Shown: piece by piece, positions 1-36,163 of the stretch
Layout of the letters: every line of letters starts with the position of its first letter
How positions within the stretch are numbered: position 1 is the stretch's first letter
Assembly (NCBI GenBank): GCA_003439945.1
Contig: QVRM01002472.1
Span: 59,574-123,573, forward strand
Direction of reading: 5' to 3'
Length of the DNA: 64,000 nucleotides
Source of the DNA: Dermanyssus gallinae
Taxonomy: Eukaryota > Arthropoda > Arachnida > Mesostigmata > Dermanyssidae
Position numbers and translations under genes: made by a program
The notes under the pieces: generated by a model
Told to the model about the DNA's origin: nothing
What the model saw: the letters and a program-made list of their open reading frames with translations, nothing else
The model's database searches: none

Positions 1-2
1 GG

Positions 3-42
3 GCCCAAAAAGTAATAACCCAAAAATTATTACTTTTTGGGC
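3..42. repeat. Perfect 16-bp inverted repeat (hairpin)
   Basis: Arms at 3-18 and 27-42, GCCCAAAAAGTAATAA and its exact complement, with an 8-nt loop. It sits at the window edge, so it may be part of a larger fold-back element or MITE end. Confidence 0.85.
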
Positions 43-1641
43 ATCAAAGTAAACAGTCGCCAATGTCGTACAAAATATCTCGCATCGCTCTCAGGTCCGT
101 TGTATATACAAATGTAATATAAGTCTCCACAACGATTCGCCTACTTGCAGCTAATATTACCTGTGACCGTACGTTCTTTGGCACAGCTATAACGATATCA
201 ATCAGGTGTCTGCTCATGCTTATGTATTATGTCGCTGCATACCGTCGTACTATTTAGTCAAGGCATACCGTTCTGCGTGTTCATCTCGTCGCCTTTATCC
301 GATAGTCGCATTCTTCTTGTGACTCTGGATCCTAATGGCTGCTATTGTTCTCCAGCATCAAACGCGATAGGGTTTCAGTGCTGCACCCCTAAATGGTCGA
401 AGATGTATTTATGTTTCGGCTAGACCGTCGAATCTAGTCGTTCATTAAATTGCTTGGCGCTTACCTGCACATGGTAGTTGTTATAATATACGTTTACTTT
501 CGCCCCGCTAACTTTATAACTTTTACGCTCGCTAACTTCATAACTATAACGGCCTTGCTACCTAAAAATCGGTTGACATATCCCTTCATGTCGTTCTCAC
601 TATACTGGCTTAATTAGAGGCGACTTACAAACAAAGCTCTGTAACGCAATCCCCGAATATTCTTATCGAGAACAACTTTCAGATCCGTCATTTTGTTTGT
701 CTCTGTGCCAGTTTGGTTTGCTCCCGTTCTGCCTTACGTGCGCCACTTATCTCTGTTGTTTCACGGGATCCTTTCACTGGTTCTCCTGCTACGTGCATGG
801 CCTAAGTTCACGTGACGTGATGTGATGCGATTCTTCCGCGTACCACATCGTATTGCACGTGACGCTGGTTACTGTTGTTACTTGCTTTGATGCGGCCGCT
901 GCGAGCTTTTATATTGGTTCTGTTGACGTCCGATGGTGTGCTGTGGAGTTCTGGCCATTGGTGTGTTGTCAACGTATTTTGGCTAAATCACACATTTACT
1001 TTTAAGCAGTGCTAATTTGTTTGAGAACGTTTCTGTTTTTCTCCTCCTAGTTCATAGTGCACCCGCCGCCGCTACTTGGTGACCACCAAAGGGCTTGATT
1101 CATCAAATCAAACTTGTGACGCACACATAGAGAGGAGTGTGAGAGGTTCCCTGGACTGCCTTGATCTCGAGTCACCGAGAACGTCCCACGTCTGTAAGCT
1201 GTGTCGTGGTAAAGGACCACTGCTAGAGGTCCCTCTGACGGCACCACCTCGTGCGCACAACATAACACTTGTGAGAAACACTTTGTCGTACTATGTCGAA
1301 ATGATGCTAACTATCATCACCTTTTCAAGTCGACCGCTGGCGCTTGGTTTTTGCGTGTTGCAACAGGTGACCACTCTCCGCTCTGGGGACCGAAAACGGG
1401 GGCAATGTGTGCAGATCTCATTACCAAAGTTCCGAATAAGCATCCAGGCCCTAGCAATATATATGCATGTTTGGGCTTCTACTGAAACGAATTGCATTTT
1501 TCTCGTCGGTAGCTGGTTTTGAACGTCTCTCATAAGGATACATTTTTATGTAGATGCCCTTAACGGAGATGGGATACGGCTGTTGGAACATTCTATACAC
1601 GCGTTTGGTCTTAATGTGCACTTAAGGTTGTATGGTATTCT

Positions 1642-1643
1642 CA

Positions 1644-1694
<51 letters not shown>

Positions 1695-1765
1695 AATTGC
1701 GAACATATATAGTTTATCTACTGGATCGGCTGTATAATTTGTCAGCAATACTGCATATTGGCATG

Positions 1766-1800
<35 letters not shown>
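1642..1800. repeat. Two (TA)n microsatellites
   Basis: Tracts at 1642-1692 and 1771-1800, separated by 78 bases of unique DNA. Confidence 0.95.
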
Positions 1801-1802
<2 letters not shown>

Positions 1803-1910
1803 AAGCATTTCACCCCAGTGTCCTGACTGACAACGTTTTTCTCCCCTCGTCACGTTGCAGAGCTGCTCGTTGTTTGTCTTTAGAGGCTTAAGAACTTTCG
1901 TGGAAAGAAA

Positions 1911-26192
<24,282 letters not shown>

Positions 26193-26362
26193 CGGAGAAC
26201 GTCGACGACTGCCTGTGGTTCCTGTCAACAAAAATATATATTTTTTATAAGCATTTTTTAATGAAGAATTTTGATGAGTTTTTGGTCTACTTCTCCAACT
26301 TTATTTAATATATTGGTATATGACATACATATATGTCTATTTGGAAGGACGCGTGAAAACGA

Positions 26363-26368
26363 AATAAA
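26363..26368 (+). promoter_or_regulatory. Candidate polyadenylation signal of the aminopeptidase gene
   Basis: AATAAA 171 bases after the stop codon, the first canonical signal downstream in the sense direction. The inferred 3' UTR is therefore about 190 bases. The cleavage site cannot be seen. Confidence 0.5.
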
Positions 26369-26400
26369 ACATTCACTCATGTATGTTGTATTTTTCATAT

Positions 26401-26463
26401 ATAGAAAATTCTGTAATGATTTATTAATCATTTACAATACGTTTGTACACTCGGCAGTGCTCG

Positions 26464-26499
<36 letters not shown>
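26401..26499. repeat. Repeat ending in (TA)n, copy 1
   Basis: ATAGAAAATT...ATGATTTA...CAATACGTTTG...ACACTCGGCAGTGCTCGCC (26401-26464), followed by TA to 26499. The same block occurs at 28757-28821. Confidence 0.8.
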
Positions 26500-26500
<1 letters not shown>

Positions 26501-27069
26501 CCGCCCCTACTGCTAAAGTGTTTATAATCAACAGTGTTATTTCCTCTTCTATTTTAGCATTGCGGACTTGTTTGTAAAAAAGTCCCGCAACTATGGCCAC
26601 AACTTTCTCAGGGAGAATCAGTACGGGTTTGTGTTCTAATCTCTCATACATCAGTCTGTACCTCTTTGCCTAGTTGCTTTCGTTTGCGAATAAGTATTTT
26701 AGGGTCCCAGTGAACAGCCTTTTAACTCTCCCACAGATGCCCCGTTCGTCCTCTAGCCTTCTTTCAGGCGCTGATAGCGTCTAAGCATACCTTTATTATT
26801 GTTATTTTTTTGGGTTTCGACACTCTCCGTTCCACCAGTGCTTGGAGTTTTTGTTCTAGTAAGATGATCAGTGCTATGGCTTTTTGCAATTTTTCGCACA
26901 CCGTACCGAGCTGTACCCGATTCGACTCCCCTTCAATTCCCACTGCTCCATCTTATTTTCGTCGTAACCGTCATATTTACAGTTTTTCCCGACCATTGCG
27001 TAGGATGTGCGCCAGGCTCAATTTCCCGGCCAAGCACTAACGTTGAGTTAAAAAAAATTAAAAAATCCT
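26500..27069. other. Downstream flank of the aminopeptidase gene
   Basis: A decayed minus-strand frame at about 26470-26750 encodes a helical, charged stretch (LEDERGICGRVKRLF and EKVVAIVAGLFYKQ) with one stop. It may be an old LINE piece or chance. Nothing else seen. Confidence 0.3.
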
Positions 27070-27256
27070 TGCGGGGGTGTCTCTCAGCCAAGATTTAACG
27101 TCCATGGGACTGCGGTTTGCATTGCTTCATATACGGACTACCCCCATAAATTCAAATCGGTGCAATGGTGGGGCTCGAACCCGCGCACCTATCTAGTGTC
27201 TCCTCCGGTCGCGAGGCGCAGACGCATGCACCCACCACGCCACCACCGGGCTCGAT
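27070..27256 (-). mobile_element. tRNA-derived SINE, family 1, copy 2
   Basis: Reverse complement of the 3332 copy: GGGGCTCGAACCC B box at 27170-27182, TCCTCCGGTCGCGAGGC and the CCACCACGCCACC head. The body has GACTACCCCCAT and AGATTTAACGTCCA. No clear target-site duplication. Confidence 0.85.
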
Positions 27257-27711
27257 TGAACGTAAATTTAACGAGTAGCAGTGAACGCTTAGATCTCCTT
27301 TTGTCTCCCACGACACCACTTCTCAGGTCTCTCTCATATATATATATTTTCTGTGCAGAGTTAGATCCATGAACGCACTGTTGTTGGCCTCCCTAGAGAA
27401 TCCCGTGTGGCTTGATTTCAACGGAGATTTGATTTTCTCTCGACCCTGCCATCACTATATTGTCACGTCAGGCATTACATTTAATTTGTTTTGTTTAAAG
27501 AACAGTAGTGTTCTCGATTGTCGCTTGCCTGCTTTATGTAGCGTCTAGCAAGAAAGATTTGAGCCCTTGCCTCTACAAAACAAGTTTTTCGTAAGGTCAA
27601 GAAGAACTTGCTAAAATGGACTTTTAAACCTATTTTAACCTGTCTCTGGCAGATAGTGTGTCAGTGTGTTGATGTTTGTGCATTGGTCTTTAATACAAGA
27701 GTCAATTAGTG

Positions 27712-28215
27712 ATGTTAATACAAACACAATGCGAAGGTATCTCAGTGTTAAACTCCCAGAATTATAAGTGTACAATATATGACACATATTGTGGCTGTTT
27801 TGATGTCATCGGACCTGGAGTCTTCGATTTGTCATCTCATGATTCGGCGTTACCTCCTGGAATTTACGCACAGTCCTTTTCAGGAGCTAGACCCACATTA
27901 AAGCATGGTCCACCGCCGCAAAAGCCAGTGGCCACTCGCTCATTAAGCCTATTAAGCTACGGCAGCAGGCATCCGACCGGTATGACCTCAAAAAATAGTT
28001 TTAACCAGTTAGACCGGAGTTCAGTGGCCGTCTATCTAATAAATCGAGCAATTTACAATCCTTATGTTCGCAGTGAAAGCAATAATGAAATTGGAATAGG
28101 AAGTCCCTATGAACACTATGAAATGTTTAGCACACGGGGAACTGCAGTAACACAATTATGCAATCAGATTTGTTTGGAACTTGCCCCATGCTTTGTGATG
28201 ACCTATACTAGATGA
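27712..28215 (+). CDS. Unrecognised single open reading frame, 167 codons
   Basis: ATG 27712 to TGA 28213-28215. It is rich in Ser, Tyr and Pro, with a Cys-containing N-terminus (Y-D-T-Y-C-G-C-F). No signal peptide, membrane segment or known motif. One or two open frames of this length are expected by chance in 64 kb, so it may be nothing, or a single exon of an unknown gene. Confidence 0.2.
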   Translation: MLIQTQCEGISVLNSQNYKCTIYDTYCGCFDVIGPGVFDLSSHDSALPPGIYAQSFSGARPTLKHGPPPQKPVATRSLSLLSYGSRHPTGMTSKNSFNQLDRSSVAVYLINRAIYNPYVRSESNNEIGIGSPYEHYEMFSTRGTAVTQLCNQICLELAPCFVMTYTR

Positions 28216-28689
28216 TGTGTCAAATTTTTTTGGGGTCGTTTTATCATGCCTTTGATATTTGACGTTGCTTCTCTTCCGATCGTTCCCTGTACCCTCACTA
28301 TTGACGAGAAAGCCTTATTGTTTTTGCCATGTCGCCAGTGTCTCCTTCCTGGCTTCGTTCTTCTCCTTGTGCGGTGATACGCCCTTCTTGGCGGTGTTCG
28401 CCCGTATGTCACATCTCGCCGAAGCGCATTCCACCTTGCGGCAAGGCTTTATTGTCAGTCGTGTTCCGTCTTCTCTGTTGTTACCACCTCCATGTCCGAG
28501 CTTCCACCTTTCTCCTCAACATCTTTTCTTTTAAATCTCGCCTTGAATGAATCGTGGCTAATCCATGTGCAGTCGTCTCGGACCAGGATTTGCCGTGATC
28601 TTCAACTGCACGTGCATGGTCCCCGTGACTGCGACCCCTGGCCATGTGTTAATCTTTTTAGGCCAGCTCTCTGGCTAGAAACTACAAAA

Positions 28690-28761
<72 letters not shown>

Positions 28762-28840
28762 AATATTGTGATGATTTAATATTCACTTGCAATACGTTTG
28801 CACACTCGGCAGTGCTCGCCTTAAGTAACACAATTATACA

Positions 28841-28874
<34 letters not shown>

Positions 28875-29586
28875 AATCTACTCAGCATATATAGCAAATA
28901 AGCATGAAAATCAGACGATCGTCGAGCATTATGCCAAGTGGTTTCGTATATGTGGGAAATAAATTGACAAGTATATTTAGATTTGATTTGAACGTAACTA
29001 GAAAGGTATTGAAAATATTGTCCTTGTTTATATCTAAACAATTCTTATTTAAAAAGCACTGCGAATGTAAATGTTTGTCGTTACTGAAATCAAACGAATC
29101 TTAATGGGAATTCATCCCAACCTGCTCAATCTCTCTCACTTGACATTAACCGTAAACACAAGAAGATCACACACACACAACTTCTTATCTTGTATTCATT
29201 TATTGATTGCGAAACACGGCTTTTCGGATATCTTCCGCTTTGTTTTCCGTGGGCGACGTTGAAGGCCGGCTTGAACAATGTCAGAATTAAAAATTCGATT
29301 TAAACTTAAGGTTCGTTTTCAAAGGTCCTTTGCTCTTACGTGATAACAGAATGGAACACGCGGACGCAAAACTTTTTGTATTCCCGTTAATCAAATAATT
29401 ACTTTTATGCAATATCCATTAACAAAACTTCATTTGTTTATCCTTGTTCGTTCATATATACGTGATGGTTTGTCGATTCATGCTCAATTTTGAAGGGTCT
29501 CCTAAAGATGGACGGTGCTATCAATCCAAACCAGATATTTCAAACTCTAAAAATTTATCGCCCGGCTGGCCCGTCTATATAATACC
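28216..29586. repeat. Intergenic DNA with TA tracts and a repeat copy
   Basis: TA tracts at 28692-28759 and 28842-28871 enclose a second copy (28757-28821) of the repeat at 26401. No coding homology recognised in the rest. Confidence 0.7.
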
Positions 29587-29780
29587 GTTCGGGCTCACTC
29601 TCAGGCAAGATTTATCGTCCACAGGACTGCTTTTCGCATTACTTCATAGATAACTTCATTATTGTTAAAATTACTTTATAAATACAAGCGCGCAACGGTG
29701 GGGCTCGAACCCGCGCACTTATGTGTCTCCTCCGGTCGCGAGGCCCAGGCGAATGCACCCACCACGCCACCGGGCTCGAC
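29587..29780 (-). mobile_element. tRNA-derived SINE, family 1, copy 3
   Basis: Reverse complement copy with GGGGCTCGAACCC at 29700-29712 and TCCTCCGGTCGCGAGGC. The internal 29645-29690 part has diverged. The flanks CCCGGCTGGCCCGTCTAT (about 29560) and CCCGCTGACCCATCTATT (about 29780) could be a decayed target-site duplication. Confidence 0.82.
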
Positions 29781-29781
29781 C

Positions 29782-30490
29782 CGCTGACCCATCTATTGTT
29801 TTATGGAGTAACACCACTGTGTATTCCCTTCTAATAACATACTACAGTCGTTTTTTTTTATTATCTAGAAGTGGATATCACAAGGTTACAGAGCGTTTGG
29901 TCTTTGTATGAGTTTGTCACAAAGGTTATATCGACAATATCCAGGACAGCGATTTCGGAAAATTGAGTTGTCACACGGCTTCGTAGGTTGTTTGGCCAAA
30001 TACTAGAGGAATCTCTGATGAAAGAGTCACTCACTGGTGGTAAGTCTATTGAAAGTGCGCAAATCACTGTTTTTGTGAAGAGCAGTAATCGAGGGCAATA
30101 TAATTGTACCCGGCGTTGTTATATTAATATTGCAGTCTTTGGCGACGCGATTGTAAATATCTGTAATGCTGGGTACTGTTAGCGGTATGAAGAAGCATTA
30201 CGACTGTTTGAAGGTTCCAAAATGTTACAGGACTGCTCTTGGGTGGTCGCTGATCCAGTCGCGGCAGTTCTCACTGTCACTCAGTTTCGGGTCACTCTTC
30301 ACGCTACGTTTGATGACGCCGCTACCTCATTACACACACACACCTACACATACTCAGTCTGAGTAACTCGTTCGCGGTTCTATTCACTCTAGGGCATTTG
30401 CTAAGACAGAACCTGGGACAAACTCTTGTTGTTTTGCGAGGTTCGGGAAAATGCTTTATGCACACCCAGCACTGACGTGGAGGACCGCGT
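29782..30490. other. Intergenic, nothing recognised
   Basis: No TE, RNA or coding signal seen on either strand. Confidence 0.5.
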
Positions 30491-30539
30491 GGGTAGTGTG
30501 GGGCTCCCCGGTGGGATGGGGTTACCTACTGAAAACCCC
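30491..30539 (-). repeat. Short interspersed motif, copy 3
   Basis: GGGTAGTGTGGGGCT ... ACCTACTGAAAACCCC, the reverse complement of the motif at 18817-18890. Confidence 0.55.
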
Positions 30540-30703
30540 TAATCCTCACGTTTACCCCTCCCCCCTCCCCCCAGGGTTCGGTACTGTTTGCCAGTTCGTC
30601 GAGGTGGGACAAACTCTACCATGCCTGAACACGCCGGTTCACGTCGCGCCATACGTCGGTACAATAGAATAGGTTGTATTTGCATAAACATAATAAAGGC
30701 AAA

Positions 30704-30710
<7 letters not shown>

Positions 30711-30743
<33 letters not shown>

Positions 30744-31299
30744 GTAAATGTATATATATATATAAATATATATATATATATGTGTACGAAACTGCCAGCG
30801 GGTCGATAGTCGTAACCGCGCACTTGTCGACGGCCGATTTTTTTTTGGTCATTCCATTCGTGTGTCGACGTCGCCGGCAGTCGCGGCGATGTATCATCAT
30901 GATCTCTTGCTCATTCCCTCCCTCCCTCCCTCCGTCTCTCTTTTGCTCTCTTTCGTACTCTATTCCTCTGGCGCGCTTGTGCTTGCTGAGTTCGCTCGCT
31001 GAGTTCGCTCGCCACACGTTGCTCAGCGAGACAAGAACAAGGCGGCGGCCGTGTCGACGATGACGCGAGGTGCCGCCGCCGCCGCCGCCGCCGAAACAAC
31101 GGCGACGATCACTAGCTACTACTACTACAACGGACGGGCGGGGATCGCCGGCCGGGGAGAAATGCGACGAGAGACCCCCCACCCCCCGAAAAAAAAAACG
31201 CCACAGAACAGCCACTGAGCCGTGACTGAAGCGCAGTAGACGCGTAGCAGCAGTACCAGCATGTTCAGGGGCAGAGCGGCTGCAGCAGAGAAGATACAC

Positions 31300-31366
<67 letters not shown>

Positions 31367-31395
31367 TACATATATATATATATATATAGATACAC

Positions 31396-31452
<57 letters not shown>

Positions 31453-31485
31453 GGAGGCGGAGATGGGGAGATGGAGAGAGAGAGA
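30711..31485. repeat. Simple-repeat-rich block: TA, CCG/GCC, TA, GA
   Basis: TA tracts at 30711-30782 and 31306-31430 and a GA tract at 31430-31485. Between them is a GC-rich stretch with a CCGCCG run at about 31070-31095. Long open frames here are shadows of the repeats. Confidence 0.85.
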
Positions 31486-33446
31486 GGAATAACGTCGCGA
31501 AGCCGAGGTCAAACTAATTGAAGCCATTTAGCGTGTGATGAGCGGGCAGAGGAAACAGCGCCACTGGAGTGGACTGACTGACTGAGTGGGTGAATGAAGG
31601 AGCAAGTGAGTGGTTGGGCCAGGCCTACAGGCGTTACGGCGGAGGCAGCTCTGCAGTCTGCACTAGTAGATAGAGTGCGCGTCTCTGATCGTGGCAGAGG
31701 CCATTGCTGCAATGCAGCAGCAGCACCAGCAGTCGAGTGGAGTGGAGTGAAGTTGCTTGCCACCAGCCCCAGTATGGCCAGCTAGCTAGCTACACACTAT
31801 CATGATCACTGTCGCGACAGACAAACAGACAGGCGGGTCGGCCGGCCACAGGATACAAGAGAAGAATGGAAGCACCCAGAGGAGGAAGCATAAATAGCAT
31901 CTGAACCACAGATACAGAGAGACCGAGGAAGAAGGAGGGAAACGGGGGAGATATAGAACTCAAGAAGAAGACGAAGACGAAAAACAAAAAGAAGAAGAAG
32001 CAACCAATGGGCCGACGATGACATACGATGAAAATACATGCATGTTGGTACTATTATTATTATTATTTTGTGTGTATGTGTGTGTGTGTGTTTGTTTGTC
32101 ATGCTGAACAATAACCTGTCCTTTGGCCGTGGCTGTACGACACGGATGGATTCCAAAAAGGAATGAGAAAAGCTGTAGTTGTAATGTTACTCGTGTTGGT
32201 TATTATGGTGTTTATTTGTTACAACGATGATGATGATGATGATGGGGTATAGCCGATACAGTGCCGATAGTCGCGTACAGTGAAGCCAGCTAGAACAATA
32301 TCGAGTAGTAGTAGTGAAGTGAAGTGACGGATCGATCGATCGATCATACGGATAGATAGGATAGGTTAGAATAGGATGGACAGCGGGCAGCAGGCGGCAA
32401 TAGAAGCAGCAGCTTCTGCCCCCGCAATAAATAGTAAAGCATGCGGCATATCCGCTGGAAAGCAGCGCCAAGTTCATGTTGCGGCGGGGTTGACTAGCAA
32501 CCGGCTCGATGGCTGACGAGCGTCAGCGGAGACAGCCCGACTCAGCGAGAGAGAGAGAGAGAGAGGCGCCCCGGCGGCGTTCGGTAATGGCGTGCTTTTT
32601 CCTCTCTTTCTTTCCTCTCTTTGTGCTTCACACTCTCCCTCTCCCTGTCGGGGTTTCACACACACTCTCTCTCTCTCTCTGTCTGTCTCTCTTCCTCTTT
32701 CTAAAGTCCCTCCGTCATTGAAGCAGTGAGAGGCACCACTCCCCATGCGTGGAGTGGTGATGATATGATCATGATTACCAAAATTACATATGGCCTCTCT
32801 CTGGTCTGTCACCCACCGCGCTAAAAGCAGGAATAGGGAGATAGAGCAACAAGAGCTTTTTGGCCTGGCGATCGAGCGTGACGAGCAGGGCTCATATCGA
32901 GGATTTCAGCCGTTTTCCCTCACATTCATGTGCCGCATATTACCGTTAGTAGCGGCGTTCTCGTGGTTGCTGTCGTTGTCGTTGTCGTCGTCGTCCTCCA
33001 TTTGCATTACGGACAACTATGCTCATGTGCAAACACCTCGAAGATAGCGGTCATAAACCGATTGATGTACAGGAACTTTTCGTCTTGTTTTTTGCTCGTT
33101 TCATTATTCCTTCTCATCCAACTCTTCTTCTTCTCCTCTTTGTTCATCTCCTTTAGTTTCTTTTCGTCTAACTTTGTTTGCTTGCCGAAATGGGTCTCCA
33201 AAACGCGTCTACTTACACTGGCAGTGACAAGTCAGGATGGGTCATTCATCGTTGCCGGTTGTAAGCGCGCATGTCGGCTAGCCTGAGGGAATAGCAAGCC
33301 TCATAGCAAGACCCTAAAGTAAAAAACAGAAGAGTTATTGATGCAGCCGAGTTTTAAGTCGCCTATCGACAACAAATCGGCCCAAAACGCTAAGTCAGTG
33401 GGTACATTTTTTAAAGGGGAACAAAAATACATAATGCAAACCGTCT
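31486..33446. other. Purine/pyrimidine-skewed intergenic DNA
   Basis: Many short simple repeats (GAAGAA about 31960-32000, GT about 32075-32100, GAT about 32226-32245, GATC about 32330-32345, CT about 32660-32690). No supported gene; could be 5' UTR or regulatory DNA of an unseen gene. Confidence 0.4.
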
Positions 33447-33482
33447 GAGTAGTGTGGGACTCTCAAACCCACTGAAAACCTG
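33447..33482 (-). repeat. Short interspersed motif, copy 4
   Basis: GAGTAGTGTGGGAC TCTCAAACCCACTGAAAACC, the reverse complement of the 17259 copy. Confidence 0.55.
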
Positions 33483-33724
33483 GTCGTTCCCTAACCTCTA
33501 GTCACTCTATATAAATCGTTCGTGCTACGCACGGAACTACTGTCATGAGCATTGTCATATTTGTCAAAATGTGCCGATCTAACTTACTTTAGAAGCTATG
33601 TCATATGTATGAGTTATAATCAAATAGACTCGCTTTTGGGGGCGCAATGTGTTGAAGGTGCTATGAGTGCGTATCCTGGATACTTAGATACATCTTAGTC
33701 ATGGGTGCATGTACACATTGAATG

Positions 33725-33747
33725 ACAGAATACATCATGTATTCTGT
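33725..33747. repeat. 11-bp palindrome with 1-nt spacer
   Basis: ACAGAATACAT, C, ATGTATTCTGT. The surrounding 33483-34739 holds no other recognised feature apart from AT-rich local duplications at 34680-34745. Confidence 0.85.
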
Positions 33748-34739
33748 TTCTTTGTCAGCTCAAAGTGATTCGCCCGGGAAGTCATATTCTTGCATCTGCG
33801 GAGTTTTGCAGTGGGGTATCTGGTACCCCCGTTCCTTACTATCAGGGTATGCTTGCTGTTTTAGATCAATAGGCATAGTGAAAACAAATCCCTTCAGAAG
33901 AAACGTTCCGTTTAGCGTCTCTTACGTTCTACAGCGATTGCTCGTCTTACTCGTATTACATGATTACTCTGTCCAGTCCTGGTGAAATGCGTGAGCGAAT
34001 CGCGCTAGCACACCGTTCCCACGTACAAGTTGAGCAATGCTTCTATGTGAACGGTTTTAGTCTATCCACACTTGTAGATTCCATAGATATACTAGTAAAT
34101 ATATCCGCTCACATTATGCGTCCGTAAATGTATCCATTCACATTACATGAAGTGTGTCATCTAACGGCTAATGACAAAAAAACAGTCAGCAAAAGTCACG
34201 GCCTCGACGCAGTGTTTCGTCAACCGTGTTTTTCACCGTATTTTTTGTAGTTTCTGTGCCGTGTGCGAGTTTTGCCAAATGTTCTCGTCACTGACTCTCA
34301 ACAGAACAACTACCGACAATTAAGTTATACAACATTTTTTCCCGAAAAAAAGTATTATTTCAGATCAGCCTGTATTTACCAGACTTAGCATATGCAAAAA
34401 AAGGTTTTTCTCAAAATGGAAAAGAACAGATATTTTAAAGGCGTAACGGGTGTGTTAATGACGTGTTTAAAAAAAATAAGGCTTCCACACAATCAGGCAT
34501 AAACTGCACGACTATGCAAATAACGCGTTATATTCAAAGGGGTCTATAATATAAGGTAAACAGCCAAATTTGTCATCTTTGTCCCATCGTATCCCAACGT
34601 CCGTCGTACCAGTCACGAACATTTTCAAACGTACCATCTGTGAGTATATAGGGCATAAAAATAATGGAATTATTCTACTTTTATATCAATTATATATACT
34701 TTTTTTTTTATATATACTTTTTTATCAATTATATATACT

Positions 34740-35095
34740 TTTATATCTTAACATTCAAAGAGTTGTTCTCCATTGTTAGTCACAACGCCCCTCTTCATAT
34801 CTGGACCAGATTATCGAACCCTATGGCAAATAATTCTGGTTTCTGTACCTCGAGAAATGTCTCGAAGTATGCTTTTACTCCGTCTTTTGAAGTGAAGTTC
34901 GTTCTCTGTAGGTTTGTTCTGAGGATAGCTGAATACTGGTAGTCCGACGGTGCAATCTCCGGTGAGTACGGTGGATGCGGCAAAATTTCCCAGTCAAAGC
35001 TTGCTAGTTGGCCGAGGCAGGGTAAGCTCACACGCGGCCTTGCGTTGTCTTCATGGAAGATAATGCCCTTTCTCTTCATGATACTGTGCCTCTTC
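34740..35095 (-). mobile_element. mariner transposase fragment (C-terminal catalytic part)
   Basis: Read 35095 to 34740. HEDNARP (about 35060-35080) and LPHPPYSPE-I-A-P-S-D-Y (about 34940-34980). The two Asp are separated by exactly 34 residues, the mariner D34D signature. C-terminal T-N-N-G-E follows after a Trp-to-stop change and a frameshift near 34790. The N-terminal half and first catalytic Asp are absent. Inactive. Confidence 0.85.
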
Positions 35096-36163
35096 CTTTG
35101 CGGGCGGTAAAAATCGCTCAAGCTAGTCTCACTAGACACCCGTGGCCACTACGGATAAACTTCGGTAGTAAATATGTATATACACAAATAAGCGCTATTT
35201 CTTGGATAGTTGTATTGAACGAATATACATACTGAACGAATATGCACGAATATGCACGAATGCTAACCATCGTAGTGCCAACCAACCGTATTATGTTCGT
35301 TTGTTTGGCAACCGTCCGAGGTTGCTGCGGCTGGAGGATGTTCAAGTAGAGGGGAAGAGGAAACACGACTGGACCGAAGGAACTCACTGGTTGGTCAGGA
35401 GGGGCTCAGTTGTACGCTTGTTCTGACTTTGATGTGATTGTGGTCAGCCACCGAGGCCCAGACGGAGAAAGGGGCCCAATTCGACTAGCAACTAGTACTT
35501 GTCGTTTAACGCTTCTCCGCCTATTGTTCTGTCTGTCAGTGTCTTCTCTCCTCTCTCTGTATCTATCTATCTTCGCTTCTCGCTCTTTCTGTATTTTACC
35601 CCGTCTCAGTTTCTCAGTCCGTTATTTTCTCTCGCATTCGAGAACTGATCGCGTGCCAGGCGTGCGGACGTGGCGACATCAACAACGGTTCCGTCTATCC
35701 CGCGGCTACGGACTTTTACGAAAACAACTCGAACAGTCTGTCTGTCCGTAGTAACCTGTCGTCGCTGTCGACTTCTACTTGTAGAAGAGCTAGCTGACTC
35801 TACTGGGCTATGCCATGTCATTTATTTTTCTCCATCCTGCTGAGCTTCACTATGGCCTCTGTGTGCGATAGATTGGCGACTTGGCGTTGCTGTACTTCGG
35901 TCGTTCCCATCTTAATCCCCAGTTGGCCTATAGCTGTAGGCATGGGCGGGTATCAAGGCAACGAAGCAACACAGCTTCGATCAGCCAGCAGTTAAAACGC
36001 TGTCCTCCTCTCATCTTTTGTCTTCGATGTCATTGTCGTCAACGTCATCGCCAGCCTTACCATTGAAGATAGATAGAGCACTTAGTTGTTTGGCAAGTTA
36101 ACTTCGTAGGGTTTTCATGCGTGTTCGGTTGTCCTCCCTCGAAGGCCAATGCTTGATGATCGC
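35096..36163. other. Intergenic, nothing recognised
   Basis: Short local repeat CGAATATGCA at about 35220-35260 and pyrimidine-rich DNA at 35520-35640. No supported gene. Confidence 0.5.

Larger units (their letters stand above)
1..1860. other. Upstream flank of the aminopeptidase gene
   Basis: No coding homology seen. It holds a perfect hairpin at 3-42, two TA tracts (1642-1692 and 1771-1800) and a likely 5'-UTR splice acceptor at 1859-1860. The promoter and first non-coding exon are probably in or before this stretch; I could not place a start site. The open frame at 1076-1522 starts at GTG and looks like chance. Confidence 0.5.

Noticed and set aside
1076..1522. 148-codon + frame upstream of the aminopeptidase
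   Set aside because: GTG start, no motif, and overlapping open frames on the other strand; consistent with chance.
27170..27182. tRNA gene suggested by GGGGCTCGAACCC
   Set aside because: No cloverleaf; it is the B box of a SINE copy, as at 29700.
30706..31527. 273-codon minus frame
   Set aside because: Made of TA, GA and CCG simple repeats, with no conserved part.
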